Origin: an uncultured Clostridia bacterium
GTDB lineage: Bacteria; Bacillota; Clostridia; Lachnospirales; Anaerotignaceae
Length of the DNA: 13,171 nucleotides
NCBI GenBank assembly: GCA_937919015.1
Contig: CALFPN010000152.1
Location: 1-13,171, forward strand
Direction of reading: 5' to 3'
Position 1 is the stretch's first letter. Every line of letters begins with the position of its first letter. Under the pieces are notes generated by a model. That model had not been told where the DNA came from and searched no databases. It saw only the letters and a program-made list of their open reading frames with translations. A program made the position numbers and the translations under genes. Positions 1 to 6,064 of the stretch are shown one piece after another.

Positions 1-53
1 AGAGCATCGCCTTGCCAAGGCGAGGGTCGCGAGTTCGAATCTCGTCTCGCGCT
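1..53 (+). tRNA. tRNA-Gly (anticodon GCC), 5' end missing
   Basis: This is the 3' two-thirds of a tRNA; the acceptor 5' strand and most of the D arm lie left of the window. The anticodon stem pairs 7-11 with 19-23 around a 7-nt loop with anticodon GCC at 14-16. A 5-nt variable loop and a T arm (29-33 with 41-45, loop TTCGAAT) follow. The acceptor 3' strand is 46-52 with discriminator T at 53, as expected for bacterial tRNA-Gly. CCA is not encoded, so a CCA-adding enzyme is required. Confidence 0.93.
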
Positions 54-84
54 TTTTATTTCAGCAAAATGCATTATCGTATAT

Positions 85-156
85 TGGGCTATCGCCAAGC
101 GGTAAGGCACAGGACTTTGACTCCTGCATTCGCTGGTTCGAATCCAGCTAGCCCAG
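85..156 (+). tRNA. tRNA-Gln (anticodon TTG)
   Basis: A complete 72-nt cloverleaf. The acceptor strands 85-91 and 149-155 pair fully, the discriminator is G156, and the anticodon stem 110-114/122-126 frames TTG at 117-119. The T loop is TTCGAAT. CCA is not encoded. It reads CAA and by wobble CAG codons. The spacer to the next tRNA holds a 6-bp hairpin with a GAAA loop (166-181), probably a processing spacer. Confidence 0.97.
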
Positions 157-187
157 GTCTCAAAGCCAGCTGAAAAGTTGGTTATAA

Positions 188-259
188 TGGGGTATCGCCA
201 AGTGGTAAGGCAACGGATTCTGATTCCGTCATCCGCAGGTTCGAATCCTGCTACCCTAG
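188..259 (+). tRNA. tRNA-Gln (anticodon CTG)
   Basis: A complete 72-nt cloverleaf. The acceptor strands 188-194 and 252-258 pair with one G-U wobble, the discriminator is G259, and the anticodon stem 213-217/225-229 frames CTG at 220-222. It resembles the upstream tRNA-Gln(TTG) closely in the D and T arms but differs in the anticodon arm, so the two are likely old paralogues. It decodes CAG specifically. It is the last tRNA of the array, followed 3 nt later by a terminator. Confidence 0.97.
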
Positions 260-262
260 TTT

Positions 263-293
263 AAAAGAGAGTCTGAAAAGGCTCTCTTTTTTC
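263..293 (+). terminator. Rho-independent terminator of the tRNA array
   Basis: An 11-bp stem (263-273 with 280-290, including one G-U pair) around a 6-nt loop ends in a run of T. It starts only 3 nt after the last tRNA and closes the tRNA transcription unit. Confidence 0.9.
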
Positions 294-317
294 TTTGTTA
301 AGAATATTGTAAGAATT

Positions 318-354
318 AGAAAGGGGATTGCCATGGAAAAGCAATCCCTTTTTT
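318..354 (+). terminator. Second tandem Rho-independent terminator
   Basis: A 12-bp stem (320-331 with 341-352, one G-U pair) with a 9-nt loop and a T tract lies about 27 bp after the first terminator. No convincing promoter lies between them, so it most simply backs up termination of the strong tRNA transcript. Its loop and 3' arm coincide with the likely -35 region of the next gene. Confidence 0.75.
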
Positions 355-362
355 GTTATACT
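334..362 (+). promoter_or_regulatory. Probable vegetative promoter of the stalk-domain gene
   Basis: A TGGAAA box (334-339) and a TATACT box (357-362) are separated by 17 bp. The -10 differs from TATAAT at one position and the -35 matches TTGACA at four of six. The start codon lies 22 nt after the -10, giving a short leader. The same box pair and spacing occur before the CheA-like gene at 12309-12337. Confidence 0.5.
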
Positions 363-384
363 GGGGAAAAGGGGGGAATCAGAG

Positions 385-1317
385 ATGAAAAGACTTATTG
401 GTTTTACTATGGCATTTATTCTGATGACAGGAACAACAGCCTTTGCGGAATCAAAACCTTCCAGAAAGGAACTGGATGTTTTGGAAAAAACGGTGAGAAT
501 AGATGGCGAAAAAATAAAAATTACAGTGGAAGGCGGATACCATCTGCTGGATTACAGATATGTCCCAGAACGAAAAATCTTGATCGAACTGCCTTTGGAT
601 GGAAGATATACCAAGGAAAAACTATATTTTGAAATCAGGGGAGAAAGTGCGTCTCTGGGCGCAGAATCAGAAGCGAAATTTAATTTGCTGGAGGATGAAA
701 CCGTCATTGCGGTTCCGCTGAAAAATGCGAAAAACGGAGAAATTCTTCTGGAAACGGAAATTGGATTTTTGAGAAAATCTGTAACAGAAGGTACGGCATT
801 CTCTTTATGGCTGATGGGCGGAGACGCTTATCCCAATAATCTTCTGGCAGAAAAAGAGGATATTCTTCTGCGGGAAGATTTTGTGTGGATGAAAGACAAT
901 ATGCCAAAGAAAATGCCAACAGAAGTACTTTTGACTGTTGGAAAGGAAACCATTCAGTTCAACGGGACAGAAAAATATATTTTAGCACCTATCCGCCGCA
1001 ATGCCGAAGGACAGATCATGGTGGCAGCAAAAGACCTTGGCATGGTGATGGAAGGAATGCAGACTGCGGGATGTAACATCCTTTGGGACAGCGAAACCAG
1101 AACGGTGACGCTGCAGATGGGCAGCCGCACCATCTCTGCTACGGATGGCAGCAAAAAATGGTTTTATCTGGGCCATGAAATGACTGCAAAAACAGCACCG
1201 GAAATCATGGAGGACGGCGTGATGTATCTGCCTTTGCGGGAAATGGCAAGGGGATTTAATTATCAGACCATAGAATGGGATGAAACAACAGATACGGTAA
1301 GAATGTATAAGAGTTAA
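385..1317 (+). CDS. Secreted protein with C-terminal stalk (copper amine oxidase N-like) domain
   Basis: A 310-residue protein of unknown specific function. It begins with a clear signal peptide: K2 R3, a hydrophobic core at about 4-18, and an AFA site with likely cleavage after A21. I therefore choose the ATG at 385, preceded by a GGGGGG ribosome binding site (371-376); upstream in-frame codons lie inside a terminator. Residues 22 to about 175 form a beta-rich region I do not recognise. From about residue 180 the sequence resembles the stalk domain (Cu_amine_oxidN1) family, with the typical repeated pattern ending in LPLREMARGF and a final beta-hairpin (WDETTDTVRMYKS). In this family the domain is structural and usually extracytoplasmic; copper or amine oxidase activity is not implied. 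The gene is monocistronic, between a promoter at 334-362 and a terminator at 1321-1352. The signal peptide is clear and the domain name fairly secure. Confidence 0.85.
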   Translation: MKRLIGFTMAFILMTGTTAFAESKPSRKELDVLEKTVRIDGEKIKITVEGGYHLLDYRYVPERKILIELPLDGRYTKEKLYFEIRGESASLGAESEAKFNLLEDETVIAVPLKNAKNGEILLETEIGFLRKSVTEGTAFSLWLMGGDAYPNNLLAEKEDILLREDFVWMKDNMPKKMPTEVLLTVGKETIQFNGTEKYILAPIRRNAEGQIMVAAKDLGMVMEGMQTAGCNILWDSETRTVTLQMGSRTISATDGSKKWFYLGHEMTAKTAPEIMEDGVMYLPLREMARGFNYQTIEWDETTDTVRMYKS

Positions 1318-1320
1318 GAA

Positions 1321-1352
1321 GAAATCCATCGAGTATATCGGTGGATTTTTTT
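1321..1352 (+). terminator. Rho-independent terminator after stalk-domain gene
   Basis: A 10-bp stem (1322-1331 with 1339-1348, one G-U pair) around a 7-nt loop is followed by a T tract to 1352. It begins 4 nt after the stop codon. Confidence 0.87.
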
Positions 1353-1424
1353 AAAATAATATTTTTGTGTCAGATTTTATTATTTTTGGGAGAATAGATC
1401 GGTAAAGGGAAGGAGGGGAGTGTT

Positions 1425-1961
1425 ATGGACGAAAAGAAATTACTGGAGCTGCTGAAAAAGAAGCCCAATGAAGGGATGAAAGAACTGATGGAGCAATATA
1501 TGGGGTATTGCTACCATATTGTAAGGAATCGGTTGATGGAGTTTCCGCAGGAGGATATCGAAGAATGCGTCAGTGATGTTTTTCTGGATGCCTACAGATA
1601 CAGGAATAAGATGGATCTGGAAAAAGGTGGATTTCGCACATTTCTTGCCATCGTAGCCCGCAGAAGGGCGGCTGATCGCTATGATGCTGCGCTGAAAAAA
1701 GATACACTTCCTCTGGAAGAGGGGATAAAGAAAGAGGAAAAAGGGCTTTCTTTTGAGGAGAGGGAAATGCTTCTTGCGGCAATCCGTGCATTGGGTGACC
1801 CTGACGAGAAAATACTGATTTGGAAATTTTATTACGGATATCCCACAAAGAAAATTGCGGAGATCCTTGGATTAAAAGAAAATACCGTAGACCAGAAAGT
1901 CAAGCGCGGTCTGGAAAAACTGAGAAAAACGCTGGAAGGAGGGGGATTTTATGAAGGATAA
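1425..1961 (+). CDS. ECF-type RNA polymerase sigma-70 factor
   Basis: A 178-residue protein with the two-domain layout of extracytoplasmic function sigma factors. Region 2 spans about residues 20-88 (acidic DIEECVSDVFLDAY segment, then GGFRTFLAIVARRRAADRY, the -10 recognition helix area). A short charged linker (90-112) leads to region 4 at about 114-170, with a helix-turn-helix at 139-164 (YPTKKIAEILGLKENTVDQK). No region 1.1 or 3 is present. The ATG at 1425 has a strong AAGGAGG site (1410-1416). The gene overlaps the next by 11 bp, so the two are probably translationally coupled. By family knowledge it should direct RNA polymerase to a small regulon when released from its membrane partner. 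Its own promoter is not obvious in 1353-1410 and could be autoregulated. Confidence 0.9.
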   Translation: MDEKKLLELLKKKPNEGMKELMEQYMGYCYHIVRNRLMEFPQEDIEECVSDVFLDAYRYRNKMDLEKGGFRTFLAIVARRRAADRYDAALKKDTLPLEEGIKKEEKGLSFEEREMLLAAIRALGDPDEKILIWKFYYGYPTKKIAEILGLKENTVDQKVKRGLEKLRKTLEGGGFYEG

Positions 1962-3483
1962 CTGGAATGAACTGTTTGACAGCTTGAAAGAAGAAGATAT
2001 CCTGCGGAATCTTCCCGAAGACCTGCCTGAAATGGAGGAGGAACTGACGGCAAAGCGGATCGAAAACCGTGTGATGCAGGAATTGCAGATCGATAGGGGA
2101 CTGCAGAAAAAATGGAGGAGAAAACGAATCCTTGCGGCTGCTGTATGTGTCATTGCAGTTGTGGGAATTTTTGGACATAAGCCTATTATGGCTGCGTTCC
2201 AGAGGCTGTTCCATGATCTGCCCGGTGTTGGAGTTTATATCAATGAAGAAGATGTAAAGGTTTACGAAGTGCAGATCGATGACCCTGTGCAGGAACAGGA
2301 CGGTATCCGCGTGGAACTGCGGGACTTTTACTGCGAAGGAAATCTTCTCCATGGTACGTTTGCATTTACAGGAGAAGGTCTGGAGAAAATGGAATTTGAT
2401 GAAGAAGAGAAATCTATAGATGTAGATGAGATTTTAAAAGAGAAATTTCAGATCACTTATTCTTACGGCGACAAGGAACGTACGATGTTTGCGCCAAGAT
2501 CGGGATATACAAGAGAAGGTGGAAAGATCATCCATCATACCAGAACCTGTGAGGAATTTATCCCCATCAAACAGGGGTATTTTGAGTATGAGATCGCAAT
2601 TACAGGATTTGACCGCAGATTCCATTTGAAGCTGGTGGATCCCAAAACAGTAGAAACACCGGAAGAACTGGGATATTCTCAGACAAAGAATGGTACCACA
2701 GTTACGGCAAGAGCAGCCATCGTTGGCGATATGATCGAAATGGAATATTTCATCATTCCTTCCGATGAAGTGAAACTGTCGCGGGAAAACAGAAACAGAT
2801 ATTTTATTGTAGATATTCCTTATTGGTATGATATGTTGAATCAATATTATTTTGAAAATGCAGTGGGAGAGCGCATGCAATATGAACGATTCCGAGAAAT
2901 TGCCAATGGCAGAAAATTCTGGTTCAATGGTTCGGCAGAAGATTTTCCTGTGAAATTTCATTTGCCTTCGCTGACTGGTACCAGTCTGGAGGAATATACC
3001 GTTGACCTGACATTGCCGGAAGATGGCGAAACGATCACAGAAAATCTGCCAAAACTGGAGTTTCAGTATGGCACCGTTGAGATTCTTTCGATTGCACGGG
3101 AAAATGGGGAATATGATAATCAAGATGAAATCAATCCTGAAATTTCTCCTGCGGCGATTGTGGATATTATTTATCGTGTAACGCCAAAGGATGGACTGCG
3201 GCAGATGTACCGTGTGAATCTGGAAATGGAAGAAGAATGGGGTGAAATCTACGGAGGAAAAGGTCTGGATACCGGAAAGGATAACTTTATAGCTGGCGGC
3301 AGATATTATCTGGCCGATCTGGAAAAGGAAAGCCTGAAAGTAAAATTCCATCTTCCATCTTACTGGATCAAGGGAGATTATGATATTATCATTGAAAGGC
3401 CTGCATATCGGGAAGACGTGGCTTCTTCCATCGACCAGGAAGAAAAGTCGGCTCCAAAAGGCTTTAGAATGGAGTTTCATTAA
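1951..3483 (+). CDS. Membrane-anchored probable anti-sigma factor (DUF4179-like)
   Basis: A 510-residue single-pass membrane protein. Residues 1-58 are charged and cytosolic, with an acidic stretch (about 14-32) and a basic stop at 53-59 (KKWRRKR). One membrane helix follows at about 60-74. The remaining ~435 residues are predicted outside the cell and beta-rich. The segment just after the helix (FQRLFHDLPGVGVYI, about 83-97) resembles clostridial DUF4179 proteins that pair with ECF sigma factors. The ATG at 1951 lies inside the sigma gene (AGGAGGGGG upstream), an 11-bp overlap typical of sigma/anti-sigma pairs. By inference the short N-terminus binds the sigma factor and the large external part senses an envelope signal. 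No zinc-binding HxxxCxxC motif is visible, so it is not a classical ZAS anti-sigma factor. The anti-sigma role is inferred from architecture and context. Confidence 0.75.
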   Translation: MKDNWNELFDSLKEEDILRNLPEDLPEMEEELTAKRIENRVMQELQIDRGLQKKWRRKRILAAAVCVIAVVGIFGHKPIMAAFQRLFHDLPGVGVYINEEDVKVYEVQIDDPVQEQDGIRVELRDFYCEGNLLHGTFAFTGEGLEKMEFDEEEKSIDVDEILKEKFQITYSYGDKERTMFAPRSGYTREGGKIIHHTRTCEEFIPIKQGYFEYEIAITGFDRRFHLKLVDPKTVETPEELGYSQTKNGTTVTARAAIVGDMIEMEYFIIPSDEVKLSRENRNRYFIVDIPYWYDMLNQYYFENAVGERMQYERFREIANGRKFWFNGSAEDFPVKFHLPSLTGTSLEEYTVDLTLPEDGETITENLPKLEFQYGTVEILSIARENGEYDNQDEINPEISPAAIVDIIYRVTPKDGLRQMYRVNLEMEEEWGEIYGGKGLDTGKDNFIAGGRYYLADLEKESLKVKFHLPSYWIKGDYDIIIERPAYREDVASSIDQEEKSAPKGFRMEFH

Positions 3484-3502
3484 GTTCTAAGGGGGAGAGA
3501 AA

Positions 3503-3766
3503 ATGATTACTTTTTTGAACCGAAAGGAAGTCTGTATTACATATGATTTGAAAAAACAGGCGGAGATCCGTTATCTCCTGCAGGGGGCAGGGATCGATTA
3601 TCGCATCCGAACCATCAACCGTACCAATACGGTTGCTGTACGGGCTGGCACAAGAGCGTATACTGGCACGATTGGTCGTGATCAGATGCAGGATTACGAA
3701 TATCACATTTATGTGCATAAAGATGATTACGAAGAAGCCATGTACCTAATCAGAGAAAAAGCGTAA
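3503..3766 (+). CDS. Small DUF2007-like protein
   Basis: An 87-residue soluble protein starting at an ATG 20 bp after the anti-sigma stop, with a GGGGGAGA site at 3490-3497, so probably the last gene of the sigma operon. The arrangement, an N-terminal strand and helix that tracks residues (EIRYLLQGAGIDYRI) then a C-terminal VHKDDYEEAMYLIRE helix, resembles the small ferredoxin-like DUF2007 family (putative signal-transducing protein). There is no signal peptide or membrane helix. Function is unknown. Co-transcription with the sigma factor is supported by spacing and by the terminator immediately after it. Confidence 0.7.
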   Translation: MITFLNRKEVCITYDLKKQAEIRYLLQGAGIDYRIRTINRTNTVAVRAGTRAYTGTIGRDQMQDYEYHIYVHKDDYEEAMYLIREKA

Positions 3767-3774
3767 ATTTGTAG

Positions 3775-3824
3775 AAAACGAGAAGAATTGTTGATTTTAT
3801 CAATAAAAATTCTTCTCGTTTTTT
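3775..3824 (+). terminator. Long Rho-independent terminator of the sigma operon
   Basis: A perfect 15-bp stem (3775-3789 with 3808-3822) encloses an 18-nt loop containing a further 5-bp helix (3791-3795/3799-3803). A T run to 3824 follows on the plus strand. The 5' arm begins with AAAA, so it could also act weakly in the opposite direction, though no minus-strand gene is nearby. Confidence 0.92.
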
Positions 3825-3846
3825 GGTTTCCTGCAAAAAAATATCT

Positions 3847-3874
3847 TTCAAAATTGCATGATTGGTGGTATACT
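3847..3874 (+). promoter_or_regulatory. Vegetative promoter of yloU-fakA
   Basis: An extended -10 (TGG then TATACT, 3866-3874) lies 16 bp after a TTCAAA box (3847-3852). The expected start of transcription is near 3881, about 55 nt before the yloU start codon. The leader contains the shared block described at 3878-3912. Confidence 0.7.
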
Positions 3875-3877
3875 ATT

Positions 3878-3912
3878 AGAATCTATGAATCTGTAAAAAA
3901 ATAGCCAATGGT
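3878..3912 (+). promoter_or_regulatory. Candidate operator and leader motif, copy 1
   Basis: A 15-bp imperfect palindrome (AGAATCTATGAATCT, 3878-3892) covers the expected transcription start. It overlaps a motif starting TCTGTAAAAA at 3890, followed by ATAG and GGTTTTA. Nearly the same arrangement occurs at the rsmD promoter (8186-8217). I infer a shared regulatory site; no regulator is identified. Confidence 0.35.
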
Positions 3913-3935
3913 TTTAGAATAGGAGGCTGGTCATC

Positions 3936-4292
3936 ATGGCAGCAAAATTGGAAAACGAATATGGCGTTATCAGTATTGACAGTGAAGTAATCGCACGGAT
4001 CGCAGGCTATGCGGCAATCGAATGTTATGGCATCGTTGGTATGGCAGCGAAAAATGTAAAAGATGGTCTGGTGCAGCTGCTGAAGCTGGAAAGCCTGACA
4101 AAAGGCATCAAAATGACGATCGATGCAAACAAAGTGAGTATCGACCTGCATATCATCGTGGAATACGGCACAAATATTTCCGCCATTGCAGACAATATCA
4201 TCAGCACTGTAAAATACACAGTGGAAGATCAGACAGGTCTGAAAGTAGAAAACGTGAATATTTTCGTTGACGGCGTAAGAGTCGACAACTGA
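3936..4292 (+). CDS. yloU: Asp23/Gls24 family envelope stress protein YloU
   Basis: A 118-residue soluble protein of the Asp23/Gls24 (DUF322) family. The N-terminal segment (about 8-30: YGVISIDSEVIARIAGYAAI) and the C-terminal VENVNIFVDGVRV are characteristic. Length matches the YloU group. It starts at the ATG with AGGAGG at 3921-3926. Members are small abundant proteins linked to cell-envelope homeostasis and malonyl-CoA/lipid metabolism genes; biochemical function is not settled. As in Bacillus subtilis, it sits directly before the yloV/fakA homologue (20 bp gap), which strengthens the assignment and suggests co-transcription from the promoter at 3847-3874. Confidence 0.9.
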   Translation: MAAKLENEYGVISIDSEVIARIAGYAAIECYGIVGMAAKNVKDGLVQLLKLESLTKGIKMTIDANKVSIDLHIIVEYGTNISAIADNIISTVKYTVEDQTGLKVENVNIFVDGVRVDN

Positions 4293-4312
4293 GCAAGAGG
4301 AGGAAATTTAAG

Positions 4313-5998
4313 GTGAGTAGTACAACAACACTGAATGGCGTCCGTCTTGGCAGAATGATCATTGCCGGCGCCAACGAACTGGCTGCAAACAAACAGCTGG
4401 TAGACGCAATGAACGTATTCCCTGTACCCGATGGTGATACAGGCACAAATATGTCCCTGACAGTAATGGCAGCAGCAAGAGAAGCGGAAAAGAAAGGCTC
4501 TCTGATGGCAGCTGACGTAACAAAAGCAGCATCCAGCGGCGCACTGCGCGGCGCAAGAGGCAACTCCGGCGTTATTACTTCCCAGCTGTTCCGTGGCTTT
4601 GCCAAAGGGCTGGAAGGGCTGGAGGAAGCAGGTGTAAAAGAACTGGCTGCTGCAGCAGAACAGGCTGTAAAAACAGCATATAAGGCGGTAATGAAGCCCA
4701 AAGAAGGTACCATCCTGACAGTAGCAAGAGGCTGTGCAGAAGCGGCTGAAAAACTGTCCCATGAAACAGAAGATATTGAAGTATTCCTGAAAGGCATCAT
4801 CGAACATGGTCATGCAGTTCTGGCGCAGACACCTGAAATGCTGCCTGTATTGAAACAGGCTGGCGTTGTTGACGCTGGCGGCAGAGGTCTCCTGTATATT
4901 CTGGAAGGGGCCCTGAAACAGATGGGAGGCGACTTGCCTGTGACACTGAACGATGGTCAGTCCGCGGCTGCAGCAGCTCCGGAAATGGACTTTGCTTCTC
5001 TGGCATCCATCGAAAATGAATCCATCACATTTGGTTACTGTACAGAATTCTTTATCAACGTACAGGGAGCCGATGAAACAGTAACAACAGGACTGAAATC
5101 CTATCTGGGCACCATTGGTGACTCTGTTGTTTGTGTGGCAGATGATGAAATCATCAAGATCCATGTACACACAGACCACCCCGGTCTGGCAATTGAAAAA
5201 GCACTGACGATTGGCAGCCTGACAGGTCTGAAAATCGATAATATGCGCGAACAGCATACCAATAAGATCAGTTTTGCAAATGCACCTGAGGCAGCACCCA
5301 GTGCACCCATTGCAGCACCCGCGGCAGAACAGCCTAAAAAAGACGTTGGCTTCGTATCCATTTCTGCTGGGGAAGGTCTGACAGCCATCTTCAAAAACCT
5401 TGGTGTTGACGAAGTCATCGAAGGCGGCCAGACAATGAATCCCAGTACAGAAGATATTCTGAATGCGGTGGACAAGATCAATGCAGACCATATCTTTGTT
5501 CTGCCTAACAACAAAAACATCATTCTGGCGGCAGAACAGGCTGCAGCACTGAGTGAAGATAAAAAGCTGCATGTGATTCCTTCTCGTTCCGTGCCCGAAG
5601 GGATCAGCGCGATGTTCTGCTTCGAAGCAGATGCAGATCCCGATGAAATGGAAGCAGCAATGAAGGATGCCATCAAACTGGTAGATACTGCGACAGTAAC
5701 TTACGCTGTCAGAGATACTTCTATCGGCGATAAGGAAATCAGAGAAGGCAACATTCTGGGGATGCTGAATGACCAGATTGAAGTGGTAGCCGAAGATGTC
5801 ATGGAAGGTACAAAAGAACTGATCAAAGCATCCATTAAGGATGAAAGCGAAGTAGTCGGCATTTACTACGGTGCTGATGCAACAGAAGAAAGTGCAGAAG
5901 AACTGGCAGCATTTATTGAAGAAAACTACCCTGATTGTGAAGTGGAAGTGCAGAGCGGCGGTCAGCCCCTGTATTACTATATCATCTCTGTAGAATAA
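4313..5998 (+). CDS. fakA: Fatty acid kinase catalytic subunit FakA/YloV (DAK phosphatase-domain family)
   Basis: A 561-residue cytosolic protein, normal family length. The N-terminal DhaL domain (about 8-205) carries the ATP/Mg motif NVFPVPDGDTGTNM (34-47) with metal-binding acidic residues D40 and D42, and the loop ARGNSG (81-86). A middle domain follows, then an Ala/Pro-rich linker (about 324-347), then a C-terminal domain ending in the typical QPLYYYIISVE. FakA phosphorylates fatty acids presented by a FakB (DegV) partner, feeding acyl-phosphate into phospholipid synthesis; no fakB is in this window. The start is GTG at 4313, supported by an ideal AGGAGG 9 nt upstream (4298-4303). It is followed by a hairpin at 6009-6040. 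Confidence 0.92.
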   Translation: MSSTTTLNGVRLGRMIIAGANELAANKQLVDAMNVFPVPDGDTGTNMSLTVMAAAREAEKKGSLMAADVTKAASSGALRGARGNSGVITSQLFRGFAKGLEGLEEAGVKELAAAAEQAVKTAYKAVMKPKEGTILTVARGCAEAAEKLSHETEDIEVFLKGIIEHGHAVLAQTPEMLPVLKQAGVVDAGGRGLLYILEGALKQMGGDLPVTLNDGQSAAAAAPEMDFASLASIENESITFGYCTEFFINVQGADETVTTGLKSYLGTIGDSVVCVADDEIIKIHVHTDHPGLAIEKALTIGSLTGLKIDNMREQHTNKISFANAPEAAPSAPIAAPAAEQPKKDVGFVSISAGEGLTAIFKNLGVDEVIEGGQTMNPSTEDILNAVDKINADHIFVLPNNKNIILAAEQAAALSEDKKLHVIPSRSVPEGISAMFCFEADADPDEMEAAMKDAIKLVDTATVTYAVRDTSIGDKEIREGNILGMLNDQIEVVAEDVMEGTKELIKASIKDESEVVGIYYGADATEESAEELAAFIEENYPDCEVEVQSGGQPLYYYIISVE

Positions 5999-6008
5999 GA
6001 AAAACTTG

Positions 6009-6040
6009 CAAAAGCATCGGATTTTCCGATGCTTTTGTTT
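6009..6040 (+). terminator. Terminator-like hairpin between fakA and recG
   Basis: A 13-bp perfect stem (6009-6021 with 6025-6037) with a 3-nt loop is followed by a short TTTT tract. I find no clear promoter in the 24 bp before recG, so recG is probably expressed by partial read-through; the hairpin would lower its level relative to yloU-fakA. Confidence 0.8.
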
Positions 6041-6064
6041 TGAAAGAGGAAGGAGGCGAAATCC

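Noticed and set aside
328..384. Upstream TTG start giving 19 extra residues on the stalk-domain protein
   Set aside because: The extra codons lie inside a terminator hairpin and upstream of the likely transcription start. They would bury the signal peptide, whereas the ATG at 385 gives a textbook signal peptide.
1353..1410. A promoter for the sigma factor gene
   Set aside because: TTGTGT (1365-1370) is present but no acceptable -10 lies at a workable distance, and no clear AAC/CGT ECF-type pair was found.
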